Source: Bacteroidales bacterium UBA4347 (GTDB lineage: Bacteria; Bacteroidota; Bacteroidia; Bacteroidales; P3). From it: a stretch of DNA of 21,677 nt. The stretch lies in assembly GCA_002394185.1 (NCBI GenBank), contig DGTB01000194.1, positions 767-22,443 on the forward strand, given 5' to 3'. A program made the translations under genes and the position numbers. The notes under the pieces were generated by a model, which saw nothing but the letters and a program-made list of their open reading frames with translations, ran no database searches and had not been told where the DNA came from. Below are positions 1 to 7,369 of the stretch, piece after piece (the stretch's first letter is position 1; the number at the start of each line of letters is the position of its first letter).

Positions 1-29
1 AGAACGGCCGTATCGGGGGCGAATTATGT

Positions 30-89
30 CGGTGTTGTCCCCCTGGTGGGAACTGGGGCAGCGGGAGGAGGGGGATTGTCGCGGTGTTG
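30..89. repeat. G-rich inverted repeat between 8-bp direct repeats
   Basis: The octamer CGGTGTTG occurs at 30-37 and again at 82-89. Between them TCCCCC (38-43) faces GGGGGA (70-75). This is the arrangement of a small inserted palindromic element between direct repeats, but the arms are short and the window edge is close. A plus-strand frame is also open from the edge to a TGA at 88-90, so the stretch could be the 3' end of an upstream gene. No product is recognisable. Confidence 0.25.
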
Positions 90-98
90 AAAAAAATA

Positions 99-130
99 TT
101 TGGCGGGATGGATTTTTTTGTCTATCTTTG
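99..130 (+). promoter_or_regulatory. Bacteroidota-type promoter for the DUF3127 gene
   Basis: TTTG at 99-102, a 20-nt spacer and TATCTTTG at 123-130 match the -33/-7 consensus of the Bacteroidota primary sigma factor (TTTG, N19-21, TAnnTTTG). The predicted start of transcription is a few bases past 130, giving a leader of about 65 nt before the ATG at 200. It probably serves the DUF3127 gene and the genes behind it. Confidence 0.75.
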
Positions 131-141
131 TACAATTGCAT

Positions 142-157
142 ACCGACGAGTGTCGGT
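142..157 (+). promoter_or_regulatory. Hairpin at the 5' end of the DUF3127 leader
   Basis: ACCGAC (142-147) and GTCGGT (152-157) form a perfect 6-bp stem with a GAGT loop, just downstream of the predicted transcription start. It is followed at about 169-183 by an ATA triplet run and an A-rich stretch before the start codon. A 5'-terminal hairpin of this kind could protect the mRNA; no ligand or protein site is recognised. Confidence 0.4.
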
Positions 158-199
158 GCATAAAGTATTGATAATAATAATAATAAAAATATAGAAAGA

Positions 200-643
200 A
201 TGGAAATCACAGGCAAATTGATTCAGCTTCTGCCCGAAGTGTCGGGCGAATCGGCCCGCGGCCCGTGGGTGCGCGGCGGTTTTGTAATCGAAACCGACGG
301 CGAATATCCCCGCAAAGTGGCCTTCACGGCCTTTGGCGAAGAGCGCGTGGCCATGGCCAAGAACATCCCGATGGGGAGCCCGGTGCAGGTGACCTTTACG
401 CCCGAGAGCCGCGAGTTCAACGAGAAGTGGTACACCGACCTGCGCGCCTCGCGCATCCAGCCCTTCGTGCCGGGCCAGATGCCTGCCGCCCCAGCCACAG
501 GCTATGCCTGGGCCGGAGCCCCCGCCGCCGCCCCGCAGCAGCCTGTTGCCGGCCAGCCGGCAGCCCCTGCCGCCCAGCAGCCCGGATTCGCCGCCGCGCC
601 CCCGCAGATGGCTTCCTCGCCCGACGACGACCTGCCGTTCTAA
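200..643 (+). CDS. DUF3127 family protein with SSB-like C-terminal tip
   Basis: The 147-residue product starts MEITGKLIQLLPEVSGES and continues with the conserved DUF3127 core to about residue 98, ending with the signature ESREFNEKWYTDLRA. The core is likely an OB-fold beta-barrel. Residues about 100-140 are a Pro/Ala/Gln-rich flexible linker, and the chain ends DDDLPF, the same kind of acidic tip that single-stranded DNA-binding proteins use to recruit partners (E. coli SSB ends DDDIPF). OB-like core, disordered linker and acidic tip together suggest nucleic-acid binding in the cytoplasm, but the family has no established function that I know of. The ATG at 200 is supported by the promoter at 99-130. 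It is the first gene of the plus-strand run. Confidence 0.88.
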   Translation: MEITGKLIQLLPEVSGESARGPWVRGGFVIETDGEYPRKVAFTAFGEERVAMAKNIPMGSPVQVTFTPESREFNEKWYTDLRASRIQPFVPGQMPAAPATGYAWAGAPAAAPQQPVAGQPAAPAAQQPGFAAAPPQMASSPDDDLPF

Positions 644-693
644 CAGGCGGAACGTCGCAAGAAGACAGGTGAAAGGTGACAAAGAATAACGCA

Positions 694-1227
694 ATGGACA
701 AAAAGGAAGTCAGGACAATGATGCGCGAGCGCAAACGCGCCGTGCCGCCGGAAGAGAAGCTGCGCCGCAGCCGCGTCATACAGCAGCGCCTGGAGGAGAC
801 GCCGCAGTTCAAGGCGGCGCATGTGGTGCTGCTCTACTGGTCGATGGCCGACGAGGTGCAGACGCACGAGATGGTGGAGCGGTGGTATCGCGAAAAGGTG
901 GTGCTGCTGCCCTGCGTGGACGGCGACGACCTGCGCCTGCGGCAGTACACCGGGCCCGAGTGCATGGTGAGCGGCGAGCAGTTCGGCATCGGCGAGCCCA
1001 CGGGCGAAGAATGGACCGACCTCGGAGCGGTGCAGCTGATTGCCGTGCCCGGCGTGGCCTTCGACCGCGAGGGCAACCGCATGGGCCGCGGCCGCGGATT
1101 CTACGACCGCCTGCTGAAGTCCACGCCCAACGCCGTCAAGATCGGCCTGGCCTACGACTTCCAGATGATGGACACCATACCCACCGAACCACACGATGTA
1201 AGGATGAACCTTGTAATAACCGATTGA
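694..1227 (+). CDS. 5-formyltetrahydrofolate cyclo-ligase
   Basis: The 177-residue cytoplasmic enzyme converts 5-formyl-THF to 5,10-methenyl-THF using ATP, recovering folate for one-carbon metabolism. Visible family features are the basic N-terminal helix (KKEVRTMMRERKR), LLYWSMADEVQT, the LIAVPGVAFD segment and the nucleotide/phosphate loop RMGRGRGFYDRLL near residue 135, where most homologues have a more glycine-rich GGG(Y/F)YDR. Length is normal for the family. I chose the ATG at 694 because it puts the basic helix at the N-terminus; a GTG at 676 in the same frame, right after GAAAGG, would add six residues and cannot be excluded. It lies 50 nt behind the DUF3127 gene and 6 nt before the next gene. 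Confidence 0.9.
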   Translation: MDKKEVRTMMRERKRAVPPEEKLRRSRVIQQRLEETPQFKAAHVVLLYWSMADEVQTHEMVERWYREKVVLLPCVDGDDLRLRQYTGPECMVSGEQFGIGEPTGEEWTDLGAVQLIAVPGVAFDREGNRMGRGRGFYDRLLKSTPNAVKIGLAYDFQMMDTIPTEPHDVRMNLVITD

Positions 1228-1233
1228 AGAGCC

Positions 1234-1746
1234 ATGCCGATGTTCTACACACCCAAGCCGCGCCAGTTCCGCTACCAGCCGCGCTTCTACGACCCCGAAA
1301 AGGAGAAGTGGGAGGCGCTGAAACAGAAGTATGCTGACGAGCGCATGCTGCGCGAGGCCAGGGAGACCGCCCTGGCGGACCTGCCGGAAGAGGCTGACGC
1401 CCCTGTGCCGACGAATCAGACGGACGACGAGCTGGCCTACTTCCAGCAGCGCGTGCGCGAGTTGGACCGCGAGGAGAAGCGCGGCGGCAAGGGTTTGACA
1501 TGGAAGGACCTCTTCCGCAAACGCGAGATGCCCACCTTCAACTACCAGCCCCGCTTCGCCACCGACACCGTCGCCGCCCCCTCCGAAGACGGTGCCGAAC
1601 GCATGCACAACTTCAAGCAACGCACCTCCAAAATCAAACGCCGATACGACATCGGCGACAAGGACTACATGAAACCTATCCCGGCCACCCGCATCATGCT
1701 CTACACACTGCTGGTGTGCCTGTTATTGTATTGGATTTTATTCTGA
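1234..1746 (+). CDS. Tail-anchored protein with duplicated YQPRF motif
   Basis: The function of this 170-residue protein is not recognised. It is very rich in charged residues, contains a Lys/Glu/Arg helix-forming stretch at about 20-50 and 70-90, and carries the motif FRYQPRFYDPEKEKWE near residues 12-27 and a shorter copy FNYQPRF near residue 102, so it looks like an internal duplication. The only hydrophobic segment is at the extreme C-terminus (IMLYTLLVCLLLYWILF), immediately before the stop, which predicts a C-terminally anchored inner-membrane protein with its charged body in the cytoplasm. There is no signal peptide. It sits between the folate enzyme (6 nt) and panD (4 nt), so it is almost certainly co-transcribed with them. 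I believe similar short unnamed proteins occur in other Bacteroidales, but cannot check this. Confidence 0.75.
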   Translation: MPMFYTPKPRQFRYQPRFYDPEKEKWEALKQKYADERMLREARETALADLPEEADAPVPTNQTDDELAYFQQRVRELDREEKRGGKGLTWKDLFRKREMPTFNYQPRFATDTVAAPSEDGAERMHNFKQRTSKIKRRYDIGDKDYMKPIPATRIMLYTLLVCLLLYWILF

Positions 1747-1750
1747 ACTA

Positions 1751-2092
1751 ATGACAATCGAAGTACTGAAATCTAAGATTCACCGAGTGACGGTCACCGA
1801 GGCCGACCTCGACTATATTGGCAGCATCACGATAGACGAAGACCTGATGGATGCCGCCAACATTATTGAAAACGAGAAAGTAGACATTTACAACATCACC
1901 AACGGCGAGCGCTTCTCGACCTACGCCATCAAGGGCGAACGCGGCAGCGGCGTCATTTGCCTCAACGGCGCAGCCGCCCACAAGGCCCCTGTGGGCAGCT
2001 TGGTCATCATTGCCAGCTATGCCAGCATGGACTTCGAGGAGGCCAAGCGGTGGACTCCGACGGTGATTTTCCCCAAGAACAACCGCCTGTGA
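1751..2092 (+). CDS. panD: Aspartate 1-decarboxylase
   Basis: The 113-residue pyruvoyl enzyme makes beta-alanine from L-aspartate for pantothenate and coenzyme A. The self-cleavage site is intact: Y22-I23-G24-S25, where cleavage between G24 and S25 turns the serine into the pyruvoyl group. Also present are Lys9 (KIHRVTVTEADLDY), the NGERFSTYAI segment with the active-site arginine and tyrosine, and NGAAAHKAPVGSLVIIASYA. Length and architecture are standard. panC, often beside panD in Bacteroides, is not in this window. The stop codon overlaps the likely GTG start of the next gene by 4 nt (GTGA), pointing to translational coupling. Confidence 0.96.
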   Translation: MTIEVLKSKIHRVTVTEADLDYIGSITIDEDLMDAANIIENEKVDIYNITNGERFSTYAIKGERGSGVICLNGAAAHKAPVGSLVIIASYASMDFEEAKRWTPTVIFPKNNRL

Positions 2093-3111
2093 ACCCAAGC
2101 GCAGATAAGAAAAGCAAATGGAAAGACATCCTGCGAATGGTTGTCTTTCTGGGCATTGGCTTTTTCTTTATCTACTGGTTCCTGCTGAAACTCGATGCAG
2201 AGCAGAAAGCCGCCATCTGGCTGTCGTTCCGCAAGGCCGACTACTGGTGGGTGCTTGCCTGCATGGCATGCAGTCTGCTGAGCCATCTGGTGCGGGCATT
2301 GCGCTGGCGCCTGCTGTTCAAGCCCATCGGGTTCCACCCTGGCCTGAGCAACACCTTCGGATCGGTGGTGGTAGCCTACCTGGGCAACCTGGCATTCCCG
2401 CGTGCGGGAGAGGTGATGCGTTGCGCCACCCTGCGCACGAGCGAAGAGATCCCGATGGAGAAATCGCTGGGCACTGTGGTCACCGAACGCATCATCGACC
2501 TGCTGGCCTTTGTGGTCATCGTGGTCATCGGCATGCTGGCCATGTTCGGACAGGCCAAGGATTGGCTCTACGACACCCTTTCGGAAAAATACAACAACCT
2601 GCCCAATATGGGCATGATTCTCGGCATTGCGGCAGGATTGGCCATCGTGGCTTTCGTGGCGTACAAGCTCTTCTGGAAGAAGCTGCTGCACATCGGAATA
2701 TTCAAGAAAATCAACGATCTGGCAATCGGCATGGTGGATGGTGTGAAAAGTGTTTTCCACATGGGCACACAACGCACCATCCTCTTCCTGGCCTACAGTG
2801 CAGTGATTTATCTGCTATACATTCTGGGCGGGCTCATCATCTTCCAGGCTTTCCGCGACACCTCGTGGCTGGGCATGCAGGCCGCCTTTGTCGTCTACCT
2901 CTTCGGCTCGGTGGGCATGACCTTCTCGCAGGGCGGCATCGGGGTGTATCCGGTGCTTGTGCAGCTGGCTTTGGCCATCTATGGCATCAGCATGGAGGTG
3001 GGCACCGCCTGCGGATGGCTCCTCTGGGGGTCGCAGCAGGCCGCGGTGATTGTGGTAGGAGGAATCTATATAACCTATTTCAGCATCAAGAAAAGAAAGA
3101 AAACAAACTAA
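2089..3111 (+). CDS. Flippase-like/LPG-synthase transmembrane family protein (UPF0104)
   Basis: An integral inner-membrane protein of about 340 residues with eight or nine hydrophobic segments. It belongs to the family covering the transmembrane part of lysylphosphatidylglycerol synthase and the YbhN/AglD-type proteins. Family signs are the LSHLVRALRWRLLF segment, AYLGNLAFPRAGEVMRCATLR and ERIIDLLAFVV near residues 105-150, and the late FSQGGIGVYPVLVQLALAIYGI. There is no soluble aminoacyl-transferase domain, so LPG synthesis itself is unlikely; lipid or polyprenol-linked substrate movement is the usual guess for the family. The frame is open further upstream through panD, but the GTG at 2089, overlapping the panD stop, fits best and leaves a short charged N-terminus (NPSADKKSKWKD) before the first membrane segment. 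Confidence 0.85.
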   Translation: MNPSADKKSKWKDILRMVVFLGIGFFFIYWFLLKLDAEQKAAIWLSFRKADYWWVLACMACSLLSHLVRALRWRLLFKPIGFHPGLSNTFGSVVVAYLGNLAFPRAGEVMRCATLRTSEEIPMEKSLGTVVTERIIDLLAFVVIVVIGMLAMFGQAKDWLYDTLSEKYNNLPNMGMILGIAAGLAIVAFVAYKLFWKKLLHIGIFKKINDLAIGMVDGVKSVFHMGTQRTILFLAYSAVIYLLYILGGLIIFQAFRDTSWLGMQAAFVVYLFGSVGMTFSQGGIGVYPVLVQLALAIYGISMEVGTACGWLLWGSQQAAVIVVGGIYITYFSIKKRKKTN

Positions 3112-3124
3112 AATAAAAATAATT

Positions 3125-4054
3125 ATGGAAAAGACACGCTGTTTGATCATCGGTTCGGGCCCTGCGGGCTACACCACAGGCATCTATACCGGTCGCGCAG
3201 ACCTGAAGCCCATCCTCTACGAAGGCGAGCAACCCGGTGGCCAATTGACCATCACCACCGAGATTGAAAACTTTCCCGGCTATCCGGAGGGTATCAGCGG
3301 AACAGCCATGATGGAAGACCTGCGCAAGCAGGCCGAGCGTTTCGGCACCGACGTGCGTCGAGGCTACATTGTGGATATCGACCTCAGCCAGCGTCCCTTC
3401 CATGCCAAGGACGACCACGGCTTGGAGATAGAGGCCGAGACCGTGGTCATCGCCACCGGCGCCAGCGCCAAATGGATTGGCCTCGAGAGCGAGAAACAAT
3501 TCTACGGACAGGGCGTGTCGGCCTGCGCCACGTGCGATGGCTATTTCTATAAGAACCAAGTGGTTGCCGTCGTCGGCGGTGGCGATACCGCCTGCGAGGA
3601 GGCCAACTACCTGACCACCCTCTGCTCGAAGGTCTACCTGGTGCACCGCCGCGACGAACTGCGTGCCTCCAAGGCCATGCAGCACCGCGTGCTCACCAAT
3701 CCCAAAATCGAGATGTGCTGGAACTCGCGTCCAAGCCGCATACTCGGCAACGACATGGATGGCGTCACCGGCATCGAGCTGGAAGACACCAAGACCGGTG
3801 CCAAGAGTGAGAAGGAGGTGACAGGCGTCTTCGTGGCCATCGGCCATAAGCCCAACACCGATTTCCTCAAAGGTCAGGTCGAGCTGGACGAACAAGGTTA
3901 CATCAAGGTGCAGAATCCCACAAGCGCCACCAACATTCCCGGCGTTTTCGCTGCCGGCGATGTGTGCGATCCCAACTACCGCCAAGCCATTGTGGCTGCC
4001 GGAAAGGGCTGTGTGGCCGCTATGGACGTGGAACGTTTTCTGCAAAACAATTGA
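3125..4054 (+). CDS. trxB: Thioredoxin-disulfide reductase
   Basis: The 309-residue FAD/NADPH flavoenzyme reduces thioredoxin in the cytoplasm. In order: the FAD-binding GSGPAGYT near residue 10, GGQLTITTEIENFPGYP, ATGASAKW, the redox pair C134-A-T-C137, the NADPH loop GGGDTACEEA (about 151-160), the NADPH 2'-phosphate signature H174-R175-R176-D, and the C-terminal FAD motif GVFAAGDVCD followed by YRQAIVAAGKG. The HRRDxLRA motif argues for an NADPH-dependent enzyme and not a ferredoxin-type relative. Length is normal. The ATG lies 13 nt after the flippase-like gene in an A-rich spacer without a recognisable promoter. Confidence 0.97.
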   Translation: MEKTRCLIIGSGPAGYTTGIYTGRADLKPILYEGEQPGGQLTITTEIENFPGYPEGISGTAMMEDLRKQAERFGTDVRRGYIVDIDLSQRPFHAKDDHGLEIEAETVVIATGASAKWIGLESEKQFYGQGVSACATCDGYFYKNQVVAVVGGGDTACEEANYLTTLCSKVYLVHRRDELRASKAMQHRVLTNPKIEMCWNSRPSRILGNDMDGVTGIELEDTKTGAKSEKEVTGVFVAIGHKPNTDFLKGQVELDEQGYIKVQNPTSATNIPGVFAAGDVCDPNYRQAIVAAGKGCVAAMDVERFLQNN

Positions 4055-4064
4055 AAATAAAGCC

Positions 4065-6206
4065 ATGGGAGTCTCGACAGCCGCAATACCAGGTGCACGG
4101 CGCCTTTTGGCGCTGGTGACTTGCATGCTTTTCCTGTTCACTGCCGAGGCTCAAATCAGACAGATTCCAGGCACCACCATCAGACGCCCCCCTACTGGTT
4201 CAATGTCACCCATGGGGCGCGTTGGCAGCTCCAACAATACAAACTTTACAGCTGGAAGCGACAGCAACTACACCGACACCTCGGCCACAAAGGGCCTTGT
4301 CTACGTCACTGAAACACCCGATTCCGTATTGCGGAGCAAGGTATTTTTCTTCCACTATGCTCCACATAGTGTGAAGATTGACGAAATATGGAATCCTACC
4401 CTCGACCCAACAGGTGTGCAGTACAACGACCCGTTGGACGCTTTCAACGGCAACTTCTACTTGGGTCAAGGCACTATTGGACATCCCCACATAGCCTTAT
4501 ATCCTACCATAGCAGAAGGCCTGAACTACTCCCTCATGGACGAAGGGCAAGACGGCTACCTGAAAACGACCGAAAGCATACGTCTTTACCAGACACTTAC
4601 GCCATACACAATACTCTCCTACAACAACACACTGAACAAAGACTATCTTGTGCGCGTAGCCCATACGCAAAATATCATGCCCGGTTGGAACGTTTCTTTC
4701 GACTACCAGTTGATATGCCCCGAGGGGAACCTCTCCGGTTCTGGTGCAAAAAACCACTATCTGGATGCCACAACCAATTATTTCTCAAGAGACTCGCGGT
4801 TGCAGGTGCAGGCGGGATTCATCTGGCAATCACTGACAATGGACGAGAACGGAGGGTTGAGCGACGACAGTTACTTCACCGACAACCATACAAGCAACCT
4901 CGGCGGACTACCCGTGAAGCTATCCAATTCCGCATCCAAAAGTTTGCATCACAACGCCTTTGTACATGCCATATATAATTTTGTTCAGCAGGTTGAGAGG
5001 CACCGGCATCGTGACTCGCTGGCTGTGCGCTATGACACTGTGAGTGTAGACAGCATCCAGATGGTGGTTGACACCATAGAGATTATAGACACCATTGCTG
5101 TGGGTAAACCTCACGTAATCAATGCCGGTATTATCGGCGTTGAAGGTGAGTATGCACGCTGGAAGAGAGCCGCCTACCTGTCGAGTTTCTCCGACTCGTT
5201 GCTGTGGAACGATGTCAACGCGACCCTCTTTTGGACCAACGATGCCTATCCCGACTATCGATGGCACAATCCGCTGAAAATAACCCTTGGCGTCAAAGCG
5301 CAACGCCTCGGTGCCATCGTCACAATCGACACCTCGACAGGACCTGACACGCTGGTGACTTCTGCCGTAGTGAATCCTTTTGTCAAGGCTGAAATTGCGC
5401 TTGGTAAAATCACCTTGAAAGCCAACGGCGAGATGAACAATACGCCGCTTGGACTGCATGCCAACCTCAGTGAGCCTGACTATCACGCCGATGCATCCAT
5501 CAGTGTCGACTTCGACAGCGCCGGAAACTCAGGATTCGAACTCATCGCTGCCACACAACGTCAACTGCCAGAGATCCGCATGTTGCACGCTTCGAATTAC
5601 ACACTAAATCCCATCAATTCACAGCGTTACAGCCTACACCTATACCACAATAGTGACAAAGGATTCTTCCGTCTTGTCGACCTCAGTGCCAACATGTCTC
5701 ACATGAGTCACAATTATTGGTACGACACGACGCTGAATATTCAGTCCGGCAACAAAGACTTCTGGATGTATCAAGTTGCACTCTCTTTGAACCTGCAATG
5801 GGGATGGTTCCACATCGACATGCAGCAGCTGATACAGCACAGCACCGACAAAGAACAGCTGGATGCACCTCTATGGGCCAGCAAAAACTCTATCTACGCG
5901 GATTTCAATCTTTTCCGCCGTGCATTGCGCATGCAGGTGGGTGTAGACATACGCTATTACACACGCTTCGCTCCCGATGGCTACGACCCAGCCACAGGCA
6001 TATTCTTCCAACAAGATGTCGAAACAGGCGACTACTTCTGGGGAGATGCCTTCATAAACCTGCAGGTAAAACGTGCAAGCATCTATATTAAAGCCGGACA
6101 TGTCAATGCCTTGTGGGAGAATCACCCACAATATTTCCTCCTGCCTCACTACCCGGGCACACGCTTCGGCCTGTTCTGGGGCATGACGTGGAATTTCTTC
6201 GATTAA
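4065..6206 (+). CDS. Putative outer-membrane porin (Porin_10-like)
   Basis: A 713-residue exported protein. An N-terminal signal peptide with a twin-arginine-less basic start and the hydrophobic stretch LLALVTCMLFLFTAEA ends after Ala29, followed by a Gln/Arg/Pro/Ser-rich segment. The rest alternates short amphipathic strands rich in aromatic residues with polar loops and ends in FGLFWGMTWNFFD, typical of beta-barrels of the Bacteroidota 'putative porin' family (Pfam Porin_10). Landmarks are FFHYAPHSVKIDEIWNPTLD, TPYTILSYNNTLNKD and the Asp/Thr/Ile-rich stretch around residue 335. Substrate is unknown. The frame is open upstream inside trxB, but the ATG at 4065, 10 nt behind the trxB stop, gives the intact signal peptide. 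The next gene follows after 15 nt. Confidence 0.82.
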   Translation: MGVSTAAIPGARRLLALVTCMLFLFTAEAQIRQIPGTTIRRPPTGSMSPMGRVGSSNNTNFTAGSDSNYTDTSATKGLVYVTETPDSVLRSKVFFFHYAPHSVKIDEIWNPTLDPTGVQYNDPLDAFNGNFYLGQGTIGHPHIALYPTIAEGLNYSLMDEGQDGYLKTTESIRLYQTLTPYTILSYNNTLNKDYLVRVAHTQNIMPGWNVSFDYQLICPEGNLSGSGAKNHYLDATTNYFSRDSRLQVQAGFIWQSLTMDENGGLSDDSYFTDNHTSNLGGLPVKLSNSASKSLHHNAFVHAIYNFVQQVERHRHRDSLAVRYDTVSVDSIQMVVDTIEIIDTIAVGKPHVINAGIIGVEGEYARWKRAAYLSSFSDSLLWNDVNATLFWTNDAYPDYRWHNPLKITLGVKAQRLGAIVTIDTSTGPDTLVTSAVVNPFVKAEIALGKITLKANGEMNNTPLGLHANLSEPDYHADASISVDFDSAGNSGFELIAATQRQLPEIRMLHASNYTLNPINSQRYSLHLYHNSDKGFFRLVDLSANMSHMSHNYWYDTTLNIQSGNKDFWMYQVALSLNLQWGWFHIDMQQLIQHSTDKEQLDAPLWASKNSIYADFNLFRRALRMQVGVDIRYYTRFAPDGYDPATGIFFQQDVETGDYFWGDAFINLQVKRASIYIKAGHVNALWENHPQYFLLPHYPGTRFGLFWGMTWNFFD

Positions 6207-6221
6207 GAAAACAAAAAGAAT

Positions 6222-6800
6222 ATGAAACGACTGATATTTGCCACCAACAACAAACACAAGGTGCAGGAAGTACGCGCTGCACTCCAAGGCCATGTGGAGG
6301 TTGTCAGCCTGGCCGAGGCGGGCCTTGCAGGCGAAATACCCGAAACGGCCGACACCCTGCAGGGCAATGCCTTGCAGAAAGCCCAGTGGGTATGGGAACG
6401 CACTCATACAGATTGTTTTGCCGACGATACCGGCCTTGAAGTCGAGGCACTTGGCGGTGCACCGGGAGTCTACTCCGCCCGCTATGCAGGAGAGCACTGC
6501 TCCTTCGACGACAATATCAACAAACTGCTTGCCGCCCTGAATGGCAAGACCAACCGTAAAGCTGATTTCCGTACAGTCATCTGCTTGATTGAGAACAATA
6601 AACCACGCTATTTTGAAGGACGCGTCGACGGACAAATTCTCACCGAACGTCATGGTGCCGAGGGCTTCGGTTACGACCCCATATTCATGCCCGACCGTTT
6701 TGCCGTGAGTTTTGCCGAAATGCCTCTCGAAGTGAAAAACAGTATCAGCCACCGCGGACTGGCAGTGGCAAAACTGAAAGAATATCTGGAGGCAAAATGA
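6222..6800 (+). CDS. rdgB: XTP/dITP diphosphatase (HAM1/RdgB family)
   Basis: The 192-residue cytoplasmic housecleaning enzyme hydrolyses XTP, dITP and related deaminated purine nucleotides to the monophosphate, keeping them out of DNA and RNA. Family motifs are all present: the substrate-phosphate loop FATNNKHKVQEV at residues 6-17, ADDTGLEVEALGGAPGVYSARYAG (about 66-89, with the catalytic acidic residues), GFGYDPIFMPD (about 147-157) and SHRGLAVAKL near the C-terminus. Length is typical. The stop overlaps the next start by four bases (ATGA), so the nuclease-like gene behind it is probably translationally coupled. Confidence 0.96.
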   Translation: MKRLIFATNNKHKVQEVRAALQGHVEVVSLAEAGLAGEIPETADTLQGNALQKAQWVWERTHTDCFADDTGLEVEALGGAPGVYSARYAGEHCSFDDNINKLLAALNGKTNRKADFRTVICLIENNKPRYFEGRVDGQILTERHGAEGFGYDPIFMPDRFAVSFAEMPLEVKNSISHRGLAVAKLKEYLEAK

Positions 6801-7345
6801 AACAAGTCTATCCCACCACCATCCAAAGCGGCATGTCGCAAAGCGAGAGTTATATTCTCATGCTCTGCGAGCCAAACAGCAGCACACAAATTCCCATATT
6901 CATTGGTGCACATGAAGCGCAAGGTATCCTGTTGGCCAAAGAGGCTGTGAAAACACGTCGACCAATGACGCATGAACTAATGGTTCACATAATGAACGAT
7001 TATGGATTGTATATCAGGGAGGTGACAATTGACAAAGTATCCGAAGGAATCTTCTATTCAACACTCCACATGACTGACGGATTCAACGAGAAGACATTCG
7101 ACAGCCGCACTTCCGACGCCATCACACTTGCCCTGCTCTGCGATTGCCCCATCATGGTGGCCGAAGAGGTACTCGAGGAAACCAGCGTCAAGATGGACAC
7201 CCCACCCTTCAAAGTCACTCCATCGGACCCGCAGGAAGAGATTGCCCGCCTCGAGCAGGAACTCCTGGCCTGCGAAGAGCGCGAAGAGTACGAACGAGCT
7301 GCCGAAATACAACACCAAATCGAACAACTGAAACAAAACCAATAA
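6797..7345 (+). CDS. Bifunctional nuclease-like DUF151 protein with UVR motif
   Basis: A 182-residue two-part protein. Residues 1 to about 130 are the DUF151 domain, recognised from the pattern LMLCEPNSSTQIPIFIGAHEAQGI, the segment RPMTHELMVHIMNDYGL and FDSRTSDAITLALLCDCPIMVAEEVL. Residues about 144-180 are a UVR motif (EEIARLEQELLACEEREEYERAAEIQHQIEQL), a helical hairpin named after UvrB/UvrC that mediates protein contacts. Some DUF151 relatives have reported RNase and DNase activity; in Bacteroidota the biological role is unknown. The four-base overlap with rdgB puts it together with nucleotide-pool cleaning, which is suggestive only. It is probably cytoplasmic since there is no signal peptide. 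Confidence 0.9.
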   Translation: MKQVYPTTIQSGMSQSESYILMLCEPNSSTQIPIFIGAHEAQGILLAKEAVKTRRPMTHELMVHIMNDYGLYIREVTIDKVSEGIFYSTLHMTDGFNEKTFDSRTSDAITLALLCDCPIMVAEEVLEETSVKMDTPPFKVTPSDPQEEIARLEQELLACEEREEYERAAEIQHQIEQLKQNQ

Positions 7346-7369
7346 AATACCCATACAACAACCTCCCGT

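Noticed and set aside
640..1620. Long minus-strand open frame opposite the folate enzyme and the next gene
   Set aside because: It is antisense to two well-supported genes in G+C-rich DNA, has a His/Leu/Val/Ala-rich low-information composition and no recognisable domain.
3086..4141. Minus-strand frame opposite trxB
   Set aside because: trxB has every expected motif, and the opposite frame is a composition artefact.
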